DNA from: Mactra quadrangularis
Taxonomy: Eukaryota; Mollusca; Bivalvia; Venerida; Mactridae
Reading direction: 5' to 3'
Assembly: GCA_025267735.1 (NCBI GenBank)
Contig: CM046295.1
Coordinates: 6,471,270 to 6,535,269, forward strand
Length of the DNA: 64,000 nt
Below, one piece after another: positions 1 to 12,227 of this stretch. Under the pieces are notes generated by a model. It saw nothing but the letters and a program-made list of their open reading frames with translations, made no database searches and had not been told where the DNA came from. How positions within the stretch are numbered: the first letter of the stretch is position 1; each line of letters begins with the position of its first letter. A program made the position numbers and the translations under genes.

Positions 1-3000
1 CAGTGCCCCAAAGTCGCGTCGCCCTGTAGTGTCGGGAGAATTGCACGGGGTTTCTCGGTACCAGAAACTGGTGGGTTTGGTGTTTAAACACGTTTTTCAG
101 GTGCCCTAGATGGTTAGCAACCATACTGCAAAAAATCACATTCGCACACCGAGTTGCGCCATGGCAACAGAGCCGCAAAGTATACCGTGCAGTATGGCTA
201 TATTGGGCTTAAGAACAGCAAAATTAGGCTTCGACCCCTGGTGTCGGGAGGTTTGCACGCGTTTTTTGCTACCTAAATGTAGTTAGTTGCTTGTTTAAAC
301 ACATTTTCCCGATGCCCTACGTAGTTAGCAACCCATTTGCACAAAAATCATACCTGCGCAGTGAGATGCGCAGTGGCTACAGTGCCCCAAAGTCGCGTCG
401 CCCTGTAGTGTCGGGAGAATTGCACGGGGTTTCTCGGTACCAGAAACTGGTGGGTTTGGTGTTTAAACACGTTTTTCAGGTGCCCTAGATGGTTAGCAAC
501 CATACTGCAAAAAATCACATTCGCACACCGAGTTGCGCCATGGCAACAGAGCCGCAAAGTATACCGTGCAGTATGGCTATATTGGGCTTAAGAACAGCAA
601 AATTAGGCTTCGACCCCTGGTGTCGGGAGGTTTGCACGCGTTTTTTGCTACCTAAATGTAGTTAGTTGCTTGTTTAAACACATTTTCCCGATGCCCTACG
701 TAGTTAGCAACCCATTTGCACAAAAATCATACCTGCGCAGTGAGATGCGCAGTGGCTACAGTGCCCCAAAGTCGCGTCGCCCTGTAGTGTCGGGAGAATT
801 GCACGGGGTTTCTCGGTACCAGAAACTGGTGGGTTTGGTGTTTAAACACGTTTTTCAGGTGCCCTAGATGGTTAGCAACCATACTGCAAAAAATCACATT
901 CGCACACCGAGTTGCGCCATGGCAACAGAGCCGCAAAGTATACCGTGCAGTATGGCTATATTGGGCTTAAGAACAGCAAAATTAGGCTTCGACCCCTGGT
1001 GTCGGGAGGTTTGCACGCGTTTTTTGCTACCTAAATGTAGTTAGTTGCTTGTTTAAACACATTTTCCCGATGCCCTACGTAGTTAGCAACCCATTTGCAC
1101 AAAAATCATACCTGCGCAGTGAGATGCGCAGTGGCTACAGTGCCCCAAAGTCGCGTCGCCCTGTAGTGTCGGGAGAATTGCACGGGGTTTCTCGGTACCA
1201 GAAACTGGTGGGTTTGGTGTTTAAACACGTTTTTCAGGTGCCCTAGATGGTTAGCAACCATACTGCAAAAAATCACATTCGCACACCGAGTTGCGCCATG
1301 GCAACAGAGCCGCAAAGTATACCGTGCAGTATGGCTATATTGGGCTTAAGAACAGCAAAATTAGGCTTCGACCCCTGGTGTCGGGAGGTTTGCACGCGTT
1401 TTTTGCTACCTAAATGTAGTTAGTTGCTTGTTTAAACACATTTTCCCCGATGCCCTACGTAGTTAGCAACCCATTTGCACAAAAATCATACCTGCGCAGT
1501 GAGATGCGCAGTGGCTACAGTGCCCCAAAGTCGCGTCGCCCTGTAGTGTCGGGAGAATTGCACGGGGTTTCTCGGTACCAGAAACTGGTGGGTTTGGTGT
1601 TTAAACACGTTTTTCAGGTGCCCTAGATGGTTAGCAACCATACTGCAAAAAATCACATTCGCACACCGAGTTGCGCCATGGCAACAGAGCCGCAAAGTAT
1701 ACCGTGCAGTATGGCTATATTGGGCTTAAGAACAGCAAAATTAGGCTTCGACCCCTGGTGTCGGGAGGTTTGCACGCGTTTTTTTGCTACCTAAATGTAG
1801 TTAGTTGCTTGTTTAAACACATTTTCCCCGATGCCCTACGTAGTTAGCAACCCATTTGCACAAAAATCATACCTGCGCAGTGAGATGCGCAGTGGCTACA
1901 GTGCCCCAAAGTCGCGTCGCCCTGTAGTGTCGGGAGAATTGCACGGGGTTTCTCGGTACCAGAAACTGGTGGGTTTGGTGTTTAAACACGTTTTTCAGGT
2001 GCCCTAGATGGTTAGCAACCATACTGCAAAAAATCACATTCGCACACCGAGTTGCGCCATGGCAACAGAGCCGCAAAGTATACCGTGCAGTATGGCTATA
2101 TTGGGCTTAAGAACAGCAAAATTAGGCTTCGACCCCTGGTGTCGGGAGGTTTGCACGCGTTTTTTGCTACCTAAATGTAGTTAGTTGCTTGTTTAAACAC
2201 ATTTTCCCGATGCCCTACGTAGTTAGCAACCCATTTGCACAAAAATCATACCTGCGCAGTGAGATGCGCAGTGGCTACAGTGCCCCAAAGTCGCGTCGCC
2301 CTGTAGTGTCGGGAGAATTGCACGGGGTTTCTCGGTACCAGAAACTGGTGGGTTTGGTGTTTAAACACGTTTTTCAGGTGCCCTAGATGGTTAGCAACCA
2401 TACTGCAAAAAATCACATTCGCACACCGAGTTGCGCCATGGCAACAGAGCCGCAAAGTATACCGTGCAGTATGGCTATATTGGGCTTAAGAACAGCAAAA
2501 TTAGGCTTCGACCCCTGGTGTCGGGAGGTTTGCACGCGTTTTTTGCTACCTAAATGTAGTTAGTTGCTTGTTTAAACACATTTTCCCCGATGCCCTACGT
2601 AGTTAGCAACCCATTTGCACAAAAATCATACCTGCGCAGTGAGATGCGCAGTGGCTACAGTGCCCCAAAGTCGCGTCGCCCTGTAGTGTCGGGAGAATTG
2701 CACGGGGTTTCTCGGTACCAGAAACTGGTGGGTTTGGTGTTTAAACACGTTTTTCAGGTGCCCTAGATGGTTAGCAACCATACTGCAAAAAATCACATTC
2801 GCACACCGAGTTGCGCCATGGCAACAGAGCCGCAAAGTATACCGTGCAGTATGGCTATATTGGGCTTAAGAACAGCAAAATTAGGCTTCGACCCCTGGTG
2901 TCGGGAGGTTTGCACGCGTTTTTTGCTACCTAAATGTAGTTAGTTGCTTGTTTAAACACATTTTCCCCGATGCCCTACGTAGTTAGCAACCCATTTGCAC

Positions 3001-6000
3001 AAAAATCATACCTGCGCAGTGAGATGCGCAGTGGCTACAGTGCCCCAAAGTCGCGTCGCCCTGTAGTGTCGGGAGAATTGCACGGGGTTTCTCGGTACCA
3101 GAAACTGGTGGGTTTGGTGTTTAAACACGTTTTTCAGGTGCCCTAGATGGTTAGCAACCATACTGCAAAAAATCACATTCGCACACCGAGTTGCGCCATG
3201 GCAACAGAGCCGCAAAGTATACCGTGCAGTATGGCTATATTGGGCTTAAGAACAGCAAAATTAGGCTTCGACCCCTGGTGTCGGGAGGTTTGCACGCGTT
3301 TTTTGCTACCTAAATGTAGTTAGTTGCTTGTTTAAACACATTTTCCCCGATGCCCTACGTAGTTAGCAACCCATTTGCACAAAAATCATACCTGCGCAGT
3401 GAGATGCGCAGTGGCTACAGTGCCCCAAAGTCGCGTCGCCCTGTAGTGTCGGGAGAATTGCACGGGGTTTCTCGGTACCAGAAACTGGTGGGTTTGGTGT
3501 TTAAACACGTTTTTCAGGTGCCCTAGATGGTTAGCAACCATACTGCAAAAAATCACATTCGCACACCGAGTTGCGCCATGGCAACAGAGCCGCAAAGTAT
3601 ACCGTGCAGTATGGCTATATTGGGCTTAAGAACAGCAAAATTAGGCTTCGACCCCTGGTGTCGGGAGGTTTGCACGCGTTTTTTGCTACCTAAATGTAGT
3701 TAGTTGCTTGTTTAAACACATTTTCCCGATGCCCTACGTAGTTAGCAACCCATTTGCACAAAAATCATACCTGCGCAGTGAGATGCGCAGTGGCTACAGT
3801 GCCCCAAAGTCGCGTCGCCCTGTAGTGTCGGGAGAATTGCACGGGGTTTCTCGGTACCAGAAACTGGTGGGTTTGGTGTTTAAACACGTTTTTCAGGTGC
3901 CCTAGATGGTTAGCAACCATACTGCAAAAAATCACATTCGCACACCGAGTTGCGCCATGGCAACAGAGCCGCAAAGTATACCGTGCAGTATGGCTATATT
4001 GGGCTTAAGAACAGCAAAATTAGGCTTCGACCCCTGGTGTCGGGAGGTTTGCACGCGTTTTTTGCTACCTAAATGTAGTTAGTTGCTTGTTTAAACACAT
4101 TTTCCCGATGCCCTACGTAGTTAGCAACCCATTTGCACAAAAATCATACCTGCGCAGTGAGATGCGCAGTGGCTACAGTGCCCCAAAGTCGCGTCGCCCT
4201 GTAGTGTCGGGAGAATTGCACGGGGTTTCTCGGTACCAGAAACTGGTGGGTTTGGTGTTTAAACACGTTTTTCAGGTGCCCTAGATGGTTAGCAACCATA
4301 CTGCAAAAAATCACATTCGCACACCGAGTTGCGCCATGGCAACAGAGCCGCAAAGTATACCGTGCAGTATGGCTATATTGGGCTTAAGAACAGCAAAATT
4401 AGGCTTCGACCCCTGGTGTCGGGAGGTTTGCACGCGTTTTTTGCTACCTAAATGTAGTTAGTTGCTTGTTTAAACACATTTTCCCGATGCCCTACGTAGT
4501 TAGCAACCCATTTGCACAAAAATCATACCTGCGCAGTGAGATGCGCAGTGGCTACAGTGCCCCAAAGTCGCGTCGCCCTGTAGTGTCGGGAGAATTGCAC
4601 GGGGTTTCTCGGTACCAGAAACTGGTGGGTTTGGTGTTTAAACACGTTTTTTCAGGTGCCCTAGATGGTTAGCAACCATACTGCAAAAAATCACATTCGC
4701 ACACCGAGTTGCGCCATGGCAACAGAGCCGCAAAGTATACCGTGCAGTATGGCTATATTGGGCTTAAGAACAGCAAAATTAGGCTTCGACCCCTGGTGTC
4801 GGGAGGTTTGCACGCGTTTTTTGCTACCTAAATGTAGTTAGTTGCTTGTTTAAACACATTTTCCCCGATGCCCTACGTAGTTAGCAACCCATTTGCACAA
4901 AAATCATACCTGCGCAGTGAGATGCGCAGTGGCTACAGTGCCCCAAAGTCGCGTCGCCCTGTAGTGTCGGGAGAATTGCACGGGGTTTCTCGGTACCAGA
5001 AACTGGTGGGTTTGGTGTTTAAACACGTTTTTCAGGTGCCCTAGATGGTTAGCAACCATACTGCAAAAAATCACATTCGCACACCGAGTTGCGCCATGGC
5101 AACAGAGCCGCAAAGTATACCGTGCAGTATGGCTATATTGGGCTTAAGAACAGCAAAATTAGGCTTCGACCCCTGGTGTCGGGAGGTTTGCACGCGTTTT
5201 TTGCTACCTAAATGTAGTTAGTTGCTTGTTTAAACACATTTTCCCGATGCCCTACGTAGTTAGCAACCCATTTGCACAAAAATCATACCTGCGCAGTGAG
5301 ATGCGCAGTGGCTACAGTGCCCCAAAGTCGCGTCGCCCTGTAGTGTCGGGAGAATTGCACGGGGTTTCTCGGTACCAGAAACTGGTGGGTTTGGTGTTTA
5401 AACACGTTTTTCAGGTGCCCTAGATGGTTAGCAACCATACTGCAAAAAATCACATTCGCACACCGAGTTGCGCCATGGCAACAGAGCCGCAAAGTATACC
5501 GTGCAGTATGGCTATATTGGGCTTAAGAACAGCAAAATTAGGCTTCGACCCCTGGTGTCGGGAGGTTTGCACGCGTTTTTTGCTACCTAAATGTAGTTAG
5601 TTGCTTGTTTAAACACATTTTCCCGATGCCCTACGTAGTTAGCAACCCATTTGCACAAAAATCATACCTGCGCAGTGAGATGCGCAGTGGCTACAGTGCC
5701 CCAAAGTCGCGTCGCCCTGTAGTGTCGGGAGAATTGCACGGGGTTTCTCGGTACCAGAAACTGGTGGGTTTGGTGTTTAAACACGTTTTTCAGGTGCCCT
5801 AGATGGTTAGCAACCATACTGCAAAAAATCACATTCGCACACCGAGTTGCGCCATGGCAACAGAGCCGCAAAGTATACCGTGCAGTATGGCTATATTGGG
5901 CTTAAGAACAGCAAAATTAGGCTTCGACCCCTGGTGTCGGGAGGTTTGCACGCGTTTTTTGCTACCTAAATGTAGTTAGTTGCTTGTTTAAACACATTTT

Positions 6001-8231
6001 CCCGATGCCCTACGTAGTTAGCAACCCATTTGCACAAAAATCATACCTGCGCAGTGAGATGCGCAGTGGCTACAGTGCCCCAAAGTCGCGTCGCCCTGTA
6101 GTGTCGGGAGAATTGCACGGGGTTTCTCGGTACCAGAAACTGGTGGGTTTGGTGTTTAAACACGTTTTTCAGGTGCCCTAGATGGTTAGCAACCATACTG
6201 CAAAAAATCACATTCGCACACCGAGTTGCGCCATGGCAACAGAGCCGCAAAGTATACCGTGCAGTATGGCTATATTGGGCTTAAGAACAGCAAAATTAGG
6301 CTTCGACCCCTGGTGTCGGGAGGTTTGCACGCGTTTTTTGCTACCTAAATGTAGTTAGTTGCTTGTTTAAACACATTTTCCCGATGCCCTACGTAGTTAG
6401 CAACCCATTTGCACAAAAATCATACCTGCGCAGTGAGATGCGCAGTGGCTACAGTGCCCCAAAGTCGCGTCGCCCTGTAGTGTCGGGAGAATTGCACGGG
6501 GTTTCTCGGTACCAGAAACTGGTGGGTTTGGTGTTTAAACACGTTTTTCAGGTGCCCTAGATGGTTAGCAACCATACTGCAAAAAATCACATTCGCACAC
6601 CGAGTTGCGCCATGGCAACAGAGCCGCAAAGTATACCGTGCAGTATGGCTATATTGGGCTTAAGAACAGCAAAATTAGGCTTCGACCCCTGGTGTCGGGA
6701 GGTTTGCACGCGTTTTTTGCTACCTAAATGTAGTTAGTTGCTTGTTTAAACACATTTTCCCGATGCCCTACGTAGTTAGCAACCCATTTGCACAAAAATC
6801 ATACCTGCGCAGTGAGATGCGCAGTGGCTACAGTGCCCCAAAGTCGCGTCGCCCTGTAGTGTCGGGAGAATTGCACGGGGTTTCTCGGTACCAGAAACTG
6901 GTGGGTTTGGTGTTTAAACACGTTTTTCAGGTGCCCTAGATGGTTAGCAACCATACTGCAAAAAATCACATTCGCACACCGAGTTGCGCCATGGCAACAG
7001 AGCCGCAAAGTATACCGTGCAGTATGGCTATATTGGGCTTAAGAACAGCAAAATTAGGCTTCGACCCCTGGTGTCGGGAGGTTTGCACGCGTTTTTTGCT
7101 ACCTAAATGTAGTTAGTTGCTTGTTTAAAACACATTTTCCCGATGCCCTACGTAGTTAGCAACCCATTTGCACAAAAATCATACCTGCGCAGTGAGATGC
7201 GCAGTGGCTACAGTGCCCCAAAGTCGCGTCGCCCTGTAGTGTCGGGAGAATTGCACGGGGTTTCTCGGTACCAGAAACTGGTGGGTTTGGTGTTTAAACA
7301 CGTTTTTCAGGTGCCCTAGATGGTTAGCAACCATACTGCAAAAAATCACATTCGCACACCGAGTTGCGCCATGGCAACAGAGCCGCAAAGTATACCGTGC
7401 AGTATGGCTATATTGGGCTTAAGAACAGCAAAATTAGGCTTCGACCCCTGGTGTCGGGAGGTTTGCACGCGTTTTTTGCTACCTAAATGTAGTTAGTTGC
7501 TTGTTTAAACACATTTTCCCGATGCCCTACGTAGTTAGCAACCCATTTGCACAAAAATCATACCTGCGCAGTGAGATGCGCAGTGGCTACAGTGCCCCAA
7601 AGTCGCGTCGCCCTGTAGTGTCGGGAGAATTGCACGGGGTTTCTCGGTACCAGAAACTGGTGGGTTTGGTGTTTAAACACGTTTTTCAGGTGCCCTAGAT
7701 GGTTAGCAACCATACTGCAAAAAATCACATTCGCACACCGAGTTGCGCCATGGCAACAGAGCCGCAAAGTATACCGTGCAGTATGGCTATATTGGGCTTA
7801 AGAACAGCAAAATTAGGCTTCGACCCCTGGTGTCGGGAGGTTTGCACGCGTTTTTTGCTACCTAAATGTAGTTAGTTGCTTGTTTAAACACATTTTCCCG
7901 ATGCCCTACGTAGTTAGCAACCCATTTGCACAAAAATCATACCTGCGCAGTGAGATGCGCAGTGGCTACAGTGCCCCAAAGTCGCGTCGCCCTGTAGTGT
8001 CGGGAGAATTGCACGGGGTTTCTCGGTACCAGAAACTGGTGGGTTTGGTGTTTAAACACGTTTTTCAGGTGCCCTAGATGGTTAGCAACCATACTGCAAA
8101 AAATCACATTCGCACACCGAGTTGCGCCATGGCAACAGAGCCGCAAATTATACCGTGCAATATGGCCATATAGGGCTTTAGAACAGTTAGGGTTTCTCGG
8201 TACCTGAACCTGGTGGGTTTGGTGTTTAAAC
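1..8231 (+). repeat. Homogeneous satellite array, 379-bp unit, ~21.5 copies
   Basis: Head-to-tail array. The 8-bp sequence GTTTAAAC recurs at 82, 293, 461 and so on, alternating in steps of 211 and 168 bp, which gives the 379-bp period; the last regular site is at 8050. Each unit consists of two related halves: both open with GTTTAAACAC, then a TGCCCTA-type stretch, GTTAGCAACC and a TTGCA/CTGCA run before AAAATCA. The basic unit is therefore a diverged dimer. The copies I compared differ only by one-base changes in homopolymer runs (C3/C4, T6/T7, A3/A4). From 8145 to 8231 the last copy is diverged and truncated. Open frames of 65-69 codons repeat in step with the unit and carry no protein signal. 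The array begins before the window. No CENP-B-like box was recognised. Confidence 0.97.
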
Positions 8232-10560
8232 TTGAAATGGCAGTATAAGTTTGATTTTTTTTACATAATTATAATCTTTATCTATTAAATCAGTTCAGGA
8301 CATTGTTCCTCCAGCACTCCAGTGCTTTGATTTTACCAGCGGCCGAATTGTTTCAAAAAATCTTAAATTATACATAGGCCTATCATAGGCAGCTTTTAAA
8401 TACTCGATCATACAATACCCTTTTTGAAACTCATGGATGTTACTACAATTATTATAAAAGTATTTTCTCCGTGAAACTATTCATGTTTTGACAGTTAAGA
8501 AAAAAAACGACAATATCATGTAAAATGGTAGTACGTGGAGGTTTGTGGTGGTATGTGGCAGTGTGTGCAAACTCGTCAATTTGGCCTAGCTCCTGAGAAA
8601 ATACATTCGCTATACCTCGGGCAATATACTTGAAATCAGTAAAACCTAATAATTTAAACGCAACATTAGCAGTTGAGACTTCAAATATAATAACAGTTAA
8701 TATTCCAAACCTCAAATATGCAATTTATTTTGCAAAGTTTCTATTATTACGAAATTTGACCCTGGCCAGTTCGGCACTACGCCTCGAAAACTAACGTATA
8801 CAATCAAAGCACTGTAACTCCAAATATCATTTACATTATTTAAATAGATTATTACATAAATCAAGAATTATAGTCATAAATTCACTTAGAATTTAGTGTT
8901 AACATGTCAGTTTTTGAAAACTTCGCCTCTTATGCAGGAGGCGTATCTCCCTCAAGTATTGGTGCGTGGTATTCTCTCAAATCTTGCAATTAAGAGAGCC
9001 CCTTTTATTCCTTGCCGACCATGAATAATCCCATACTTCAAAGGGAAGCTACTCTTAAAGGAAACGCGCTGTCCCAGAGCAACTACCGTAAACATTTTTG
9101 AAATATGTAAGTATAAACCTTTGCATCACTTAATAAACCGAATAAATAATTTGGCATTAGTTTACAAATAAATAAATCGCCAATCTTAGTTGACACCCTT
9201 CTAGCTCGTTTCATTCCCTGCGGTTTTTTTTTTTTGTAAAATCTGTTATGTTTTCTAGTGGTCACATAATTTCGGATATTATTGTATCCTTGAAGATTTA
9301 TGTGTACATTACTTTGTGTCAACATCTTTAATACAACTATATTGTTAAAAATGGATTTAAATACTAAACTTTGATAGTTATCATTAATGCTGCAATCTTG
9401 GTTACCCTACCTGAATATGATGGAAAATATGTTGAAATAACACTTATTTGATGCAGTTATTAAATCACTTATGTTTTTTTCCGTGTTTTTCAAAACCTAT
9501 GACTAAACTTAATTTTAGAATTAAGCAGACAACTACATGTATGTTATTAGTTTATTTTTATACTGTTCTAAAAATAATTAATTAATCAACGGTGAAAAAC
9601 ATTTCCTTCTCATTCATTGGTCGTTCTCGGGATCCCGTTTCTGATTGGTTAACAGTTTGTTACGTTAGAAATAATTTTTTCTTATATTACGCGGTTCTTC
9701 ACTGTTCGATCGTGTAGAGCACCTATAGGTCATGTCTTTAGTTTAAACAATTTTTTCCCTCCCACCCACCCAAGATTATTTATTTGTTTTGTTATTATTA
9801 TTATTAAAGATGGATTGAGTTGTAACAATCTATATATGTTGTGTGAATGTTCATATTCTCATGATTATTATAGTATGTGTCCATTATGTTGGGCCTTTCT
9901 TTGAATGGTGCTCCGTTTGATAAAACCAGGTATTTATAATTTGTTTAACCCTTCCGCCTCCGTAGCAGATTTTTAAATGACATCGTTCTGTGACACGGCC
10001 GTTTAGCGTTACGGAAATTGTCGCGGAAAACGAAATGAATTAACGACGTTTGAGGTATTAAATATAGTTATTCGTGCAGTAAATATGGCCATACTTTTTT
10101 ATGTTACTGTCATTATTTTAATTAAATACGTTTTTTGTTTATATTACTGCTTTTAACATTATCATTTGGAATAAACTATTAACAATCTGCGCGATAATAT
10201 GTTTCAACTACAGCCCTTGCCCTTGGGTCGATTCAGACTCATTCCCACTTAGAATGTACATTTGATGTCTCCAACGTTAATCATGTTTCCAGGAATTTAA
10301 CTTACAGAATTTATGTAAATAAAATGCATATTTACAAGTGATAGTGCTATAGTAAAAGTATGAACGACATATTTCGTGAAGAAAACTTCTATTTTTTCAA
10401 AATATTGTCTCTTAATTAAGCTAGGGGGTAGAAAATCCCTTTGTCTCCAATGACAAATTCTTACAGTTAGCTTAAAATTGTTAAAAAATTCAGACAGATT
10501 TCCAATTTAATATATCTTTAATATGTCAGTTATTACTAAATCCTCAAGAAAAACACATAT
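8232..10560. other. AT-rich intergenic stretch, no gene seen
   Basis: No splice-consistent or conserved reading frame was found on either strand. The short frames at 8452-8715 and 9083-9325 (minus) are low-complexity and match nothing I know. A T-run near 9224-9234 and short ATT runs near 9795-9806 are the only obvious simple sequence. It may hold old, unrecognisable repeats. Confidence 0.6.
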
Positions 10561-10619
10561 TATAATGTAGATTCAAAAATAATTTTCCACACCTCATACA
10601 ATAAACGTTGTCTCCAAAC

Positions 10620-11730
10620 TCCGATAACGTACGGGACATTTATTTAAAGGCTTCATTAATCTCACAGCTTTGCACTCTTTACAAACTATTTTTGTGTAAG
10701 TAAAGTCCATAAAGGTATATCCTAATGATATGACATTCATTTTAGCTGACATTTTATTGGTATCGGTAATTTATGAGCTCATTTATTAGAAAAATGAATC
10801 GTAATTTTCACCACGTAACGAACGGGACAATTAGTAAAATCAAATTATCTAACAAACCGTTTCAAATAGCCTTTTAAATTCTTCATTAAACTGATCTTCA
10901 ATGATTAAATAAAAAGTTTATAAAGTGTTTTTATAATTCATTAAAATGCATATTTGTGACACACAAAGAAACAGTAAAAACAAAATGAAAAATAACGTAC
11001 GAGTCCGTAACGTACGGGACAAAATGTGACACAATAATTGTTAATCGTCTGAATATTTATGATTAATTGCTTTTGTAAGGTTCCTTAACATGCATTTAAT
11101 CTTCACATGGGAACGGCAATTATAATGAAATTAATGATGTTTTAAGTAACTAACAAGAGTGACGGGAAAATAAGTTATATAGTACCTTTTATTTGCAATA
11201 AATGATGAATAGTTAGCATTGTTCTTATTTGAATACCATCTAGCTTTGAAATGATAAATTAAAACAATGCCTCGTTTGAACAAATTTTAACTTTAGAATC
11301 ATTTTAGCACACACTGCAATAATTTGATCAGGTTCATACATAATCTTACTTATTTAATAACGTACGGGACACTGTAGAGTTGTCTAAACATGCATTTGCC
11401 GGATGATTTGATGGTTGAAAATCACATGTTACCCCACTACTAAATAGCTTTTATTAGTTTATGCGTTAGTTTGCTATGTTTCTTTGTTAAACTTGTCACA
11501 AAATTGTTGAATGTTGTTCTCTTAGAAAAATGAAAATGGTTCGCCTAATTATTGTAATTGAGAGATATTATTGTAGTTTTATATGTAAAACACTAGTACA
11601 TTGAATTGTTAAACAAATTACACAACAATGTAAGTTGTATTCTTGCAGTTTAACTTAGTTATCAATAGTTTAGATGACCAAACTGAAGTATATAACGTAC
11701 GAGCCAATTTTGCTAACGTACGGGACAACA
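10620..11730. repeat. Degenerate dispersed repeat carrying AACGTACGGGACA
   Basis: The 12-13-bp word AACGTACGGGACA appears near 10627, 11011, 11361 and 11714, with variants near 10816 (AACGAACGGGACA), 11000 and 11694 (AACGTACGAG). At two places an AACGTACGAG half precedes the full motif by about 10-25 bp. The spacings of the full motif, roughly 350-385 bp, suggest a very old tandem repeat in which only this word, and TGCATTT/TGCATAT words nearby, stayed recognisable. The DNA between is AT-rich and otherwise unrelated by eye. The conserved word is CpG-containing in a CpG-poor background. Confidence 0.6.
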
Positions 11731-12227
11731 ATTATATTCTTTATTGGTTGCTTTTTGGTGGTTCACATGCACACAACGTTTTGTTATAACACTAAGACAA
11801 TGGTATTTAACTATTTTAAACAGTTTCATTCTATATTTAACTTGTTTGTATCGTTCTGGAACAGTTGATATGAATGACATTTTAAAACAAATAAAACTAA
11901 TGAAAATAGCGTATTCAATATTTATGTTTTTCTGAAAGTATCTGGCTTACTCTTCAGTCTTTATCATTTATTCCGAAACATAATACCTTATAGAATGCAA
12001 CCGTATTGAATTTCTCAACAGTTTGACCATTACTACTTTTAAATTATGAAATTTGCAGCACATGTTCGATTTTCATAAGCACATTTATAAATGCTAGGTG
12101 TGACCTTTCACCAGCCTATGTCTGAAAAAGTATACTAGCCCAGCTGAAAAGATTTTTATACTGCGTACAGAACATGTCTACAATGCCTTTAATTGATCTA
12201 AAACTCATATTTGATGACATGAAAAAA

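Noticed and set aside
291..8146. Dozens of 65-69-codon frames on both strands of the first array
   Set aside because: They repeat with the satellite period, appear and vanish with single homopolymer changes, and have no protein-like features.
1..8231. CRISPR-like array
   Set aside because: The unit is 379 bp with no unique spacers, and the genome is animal.
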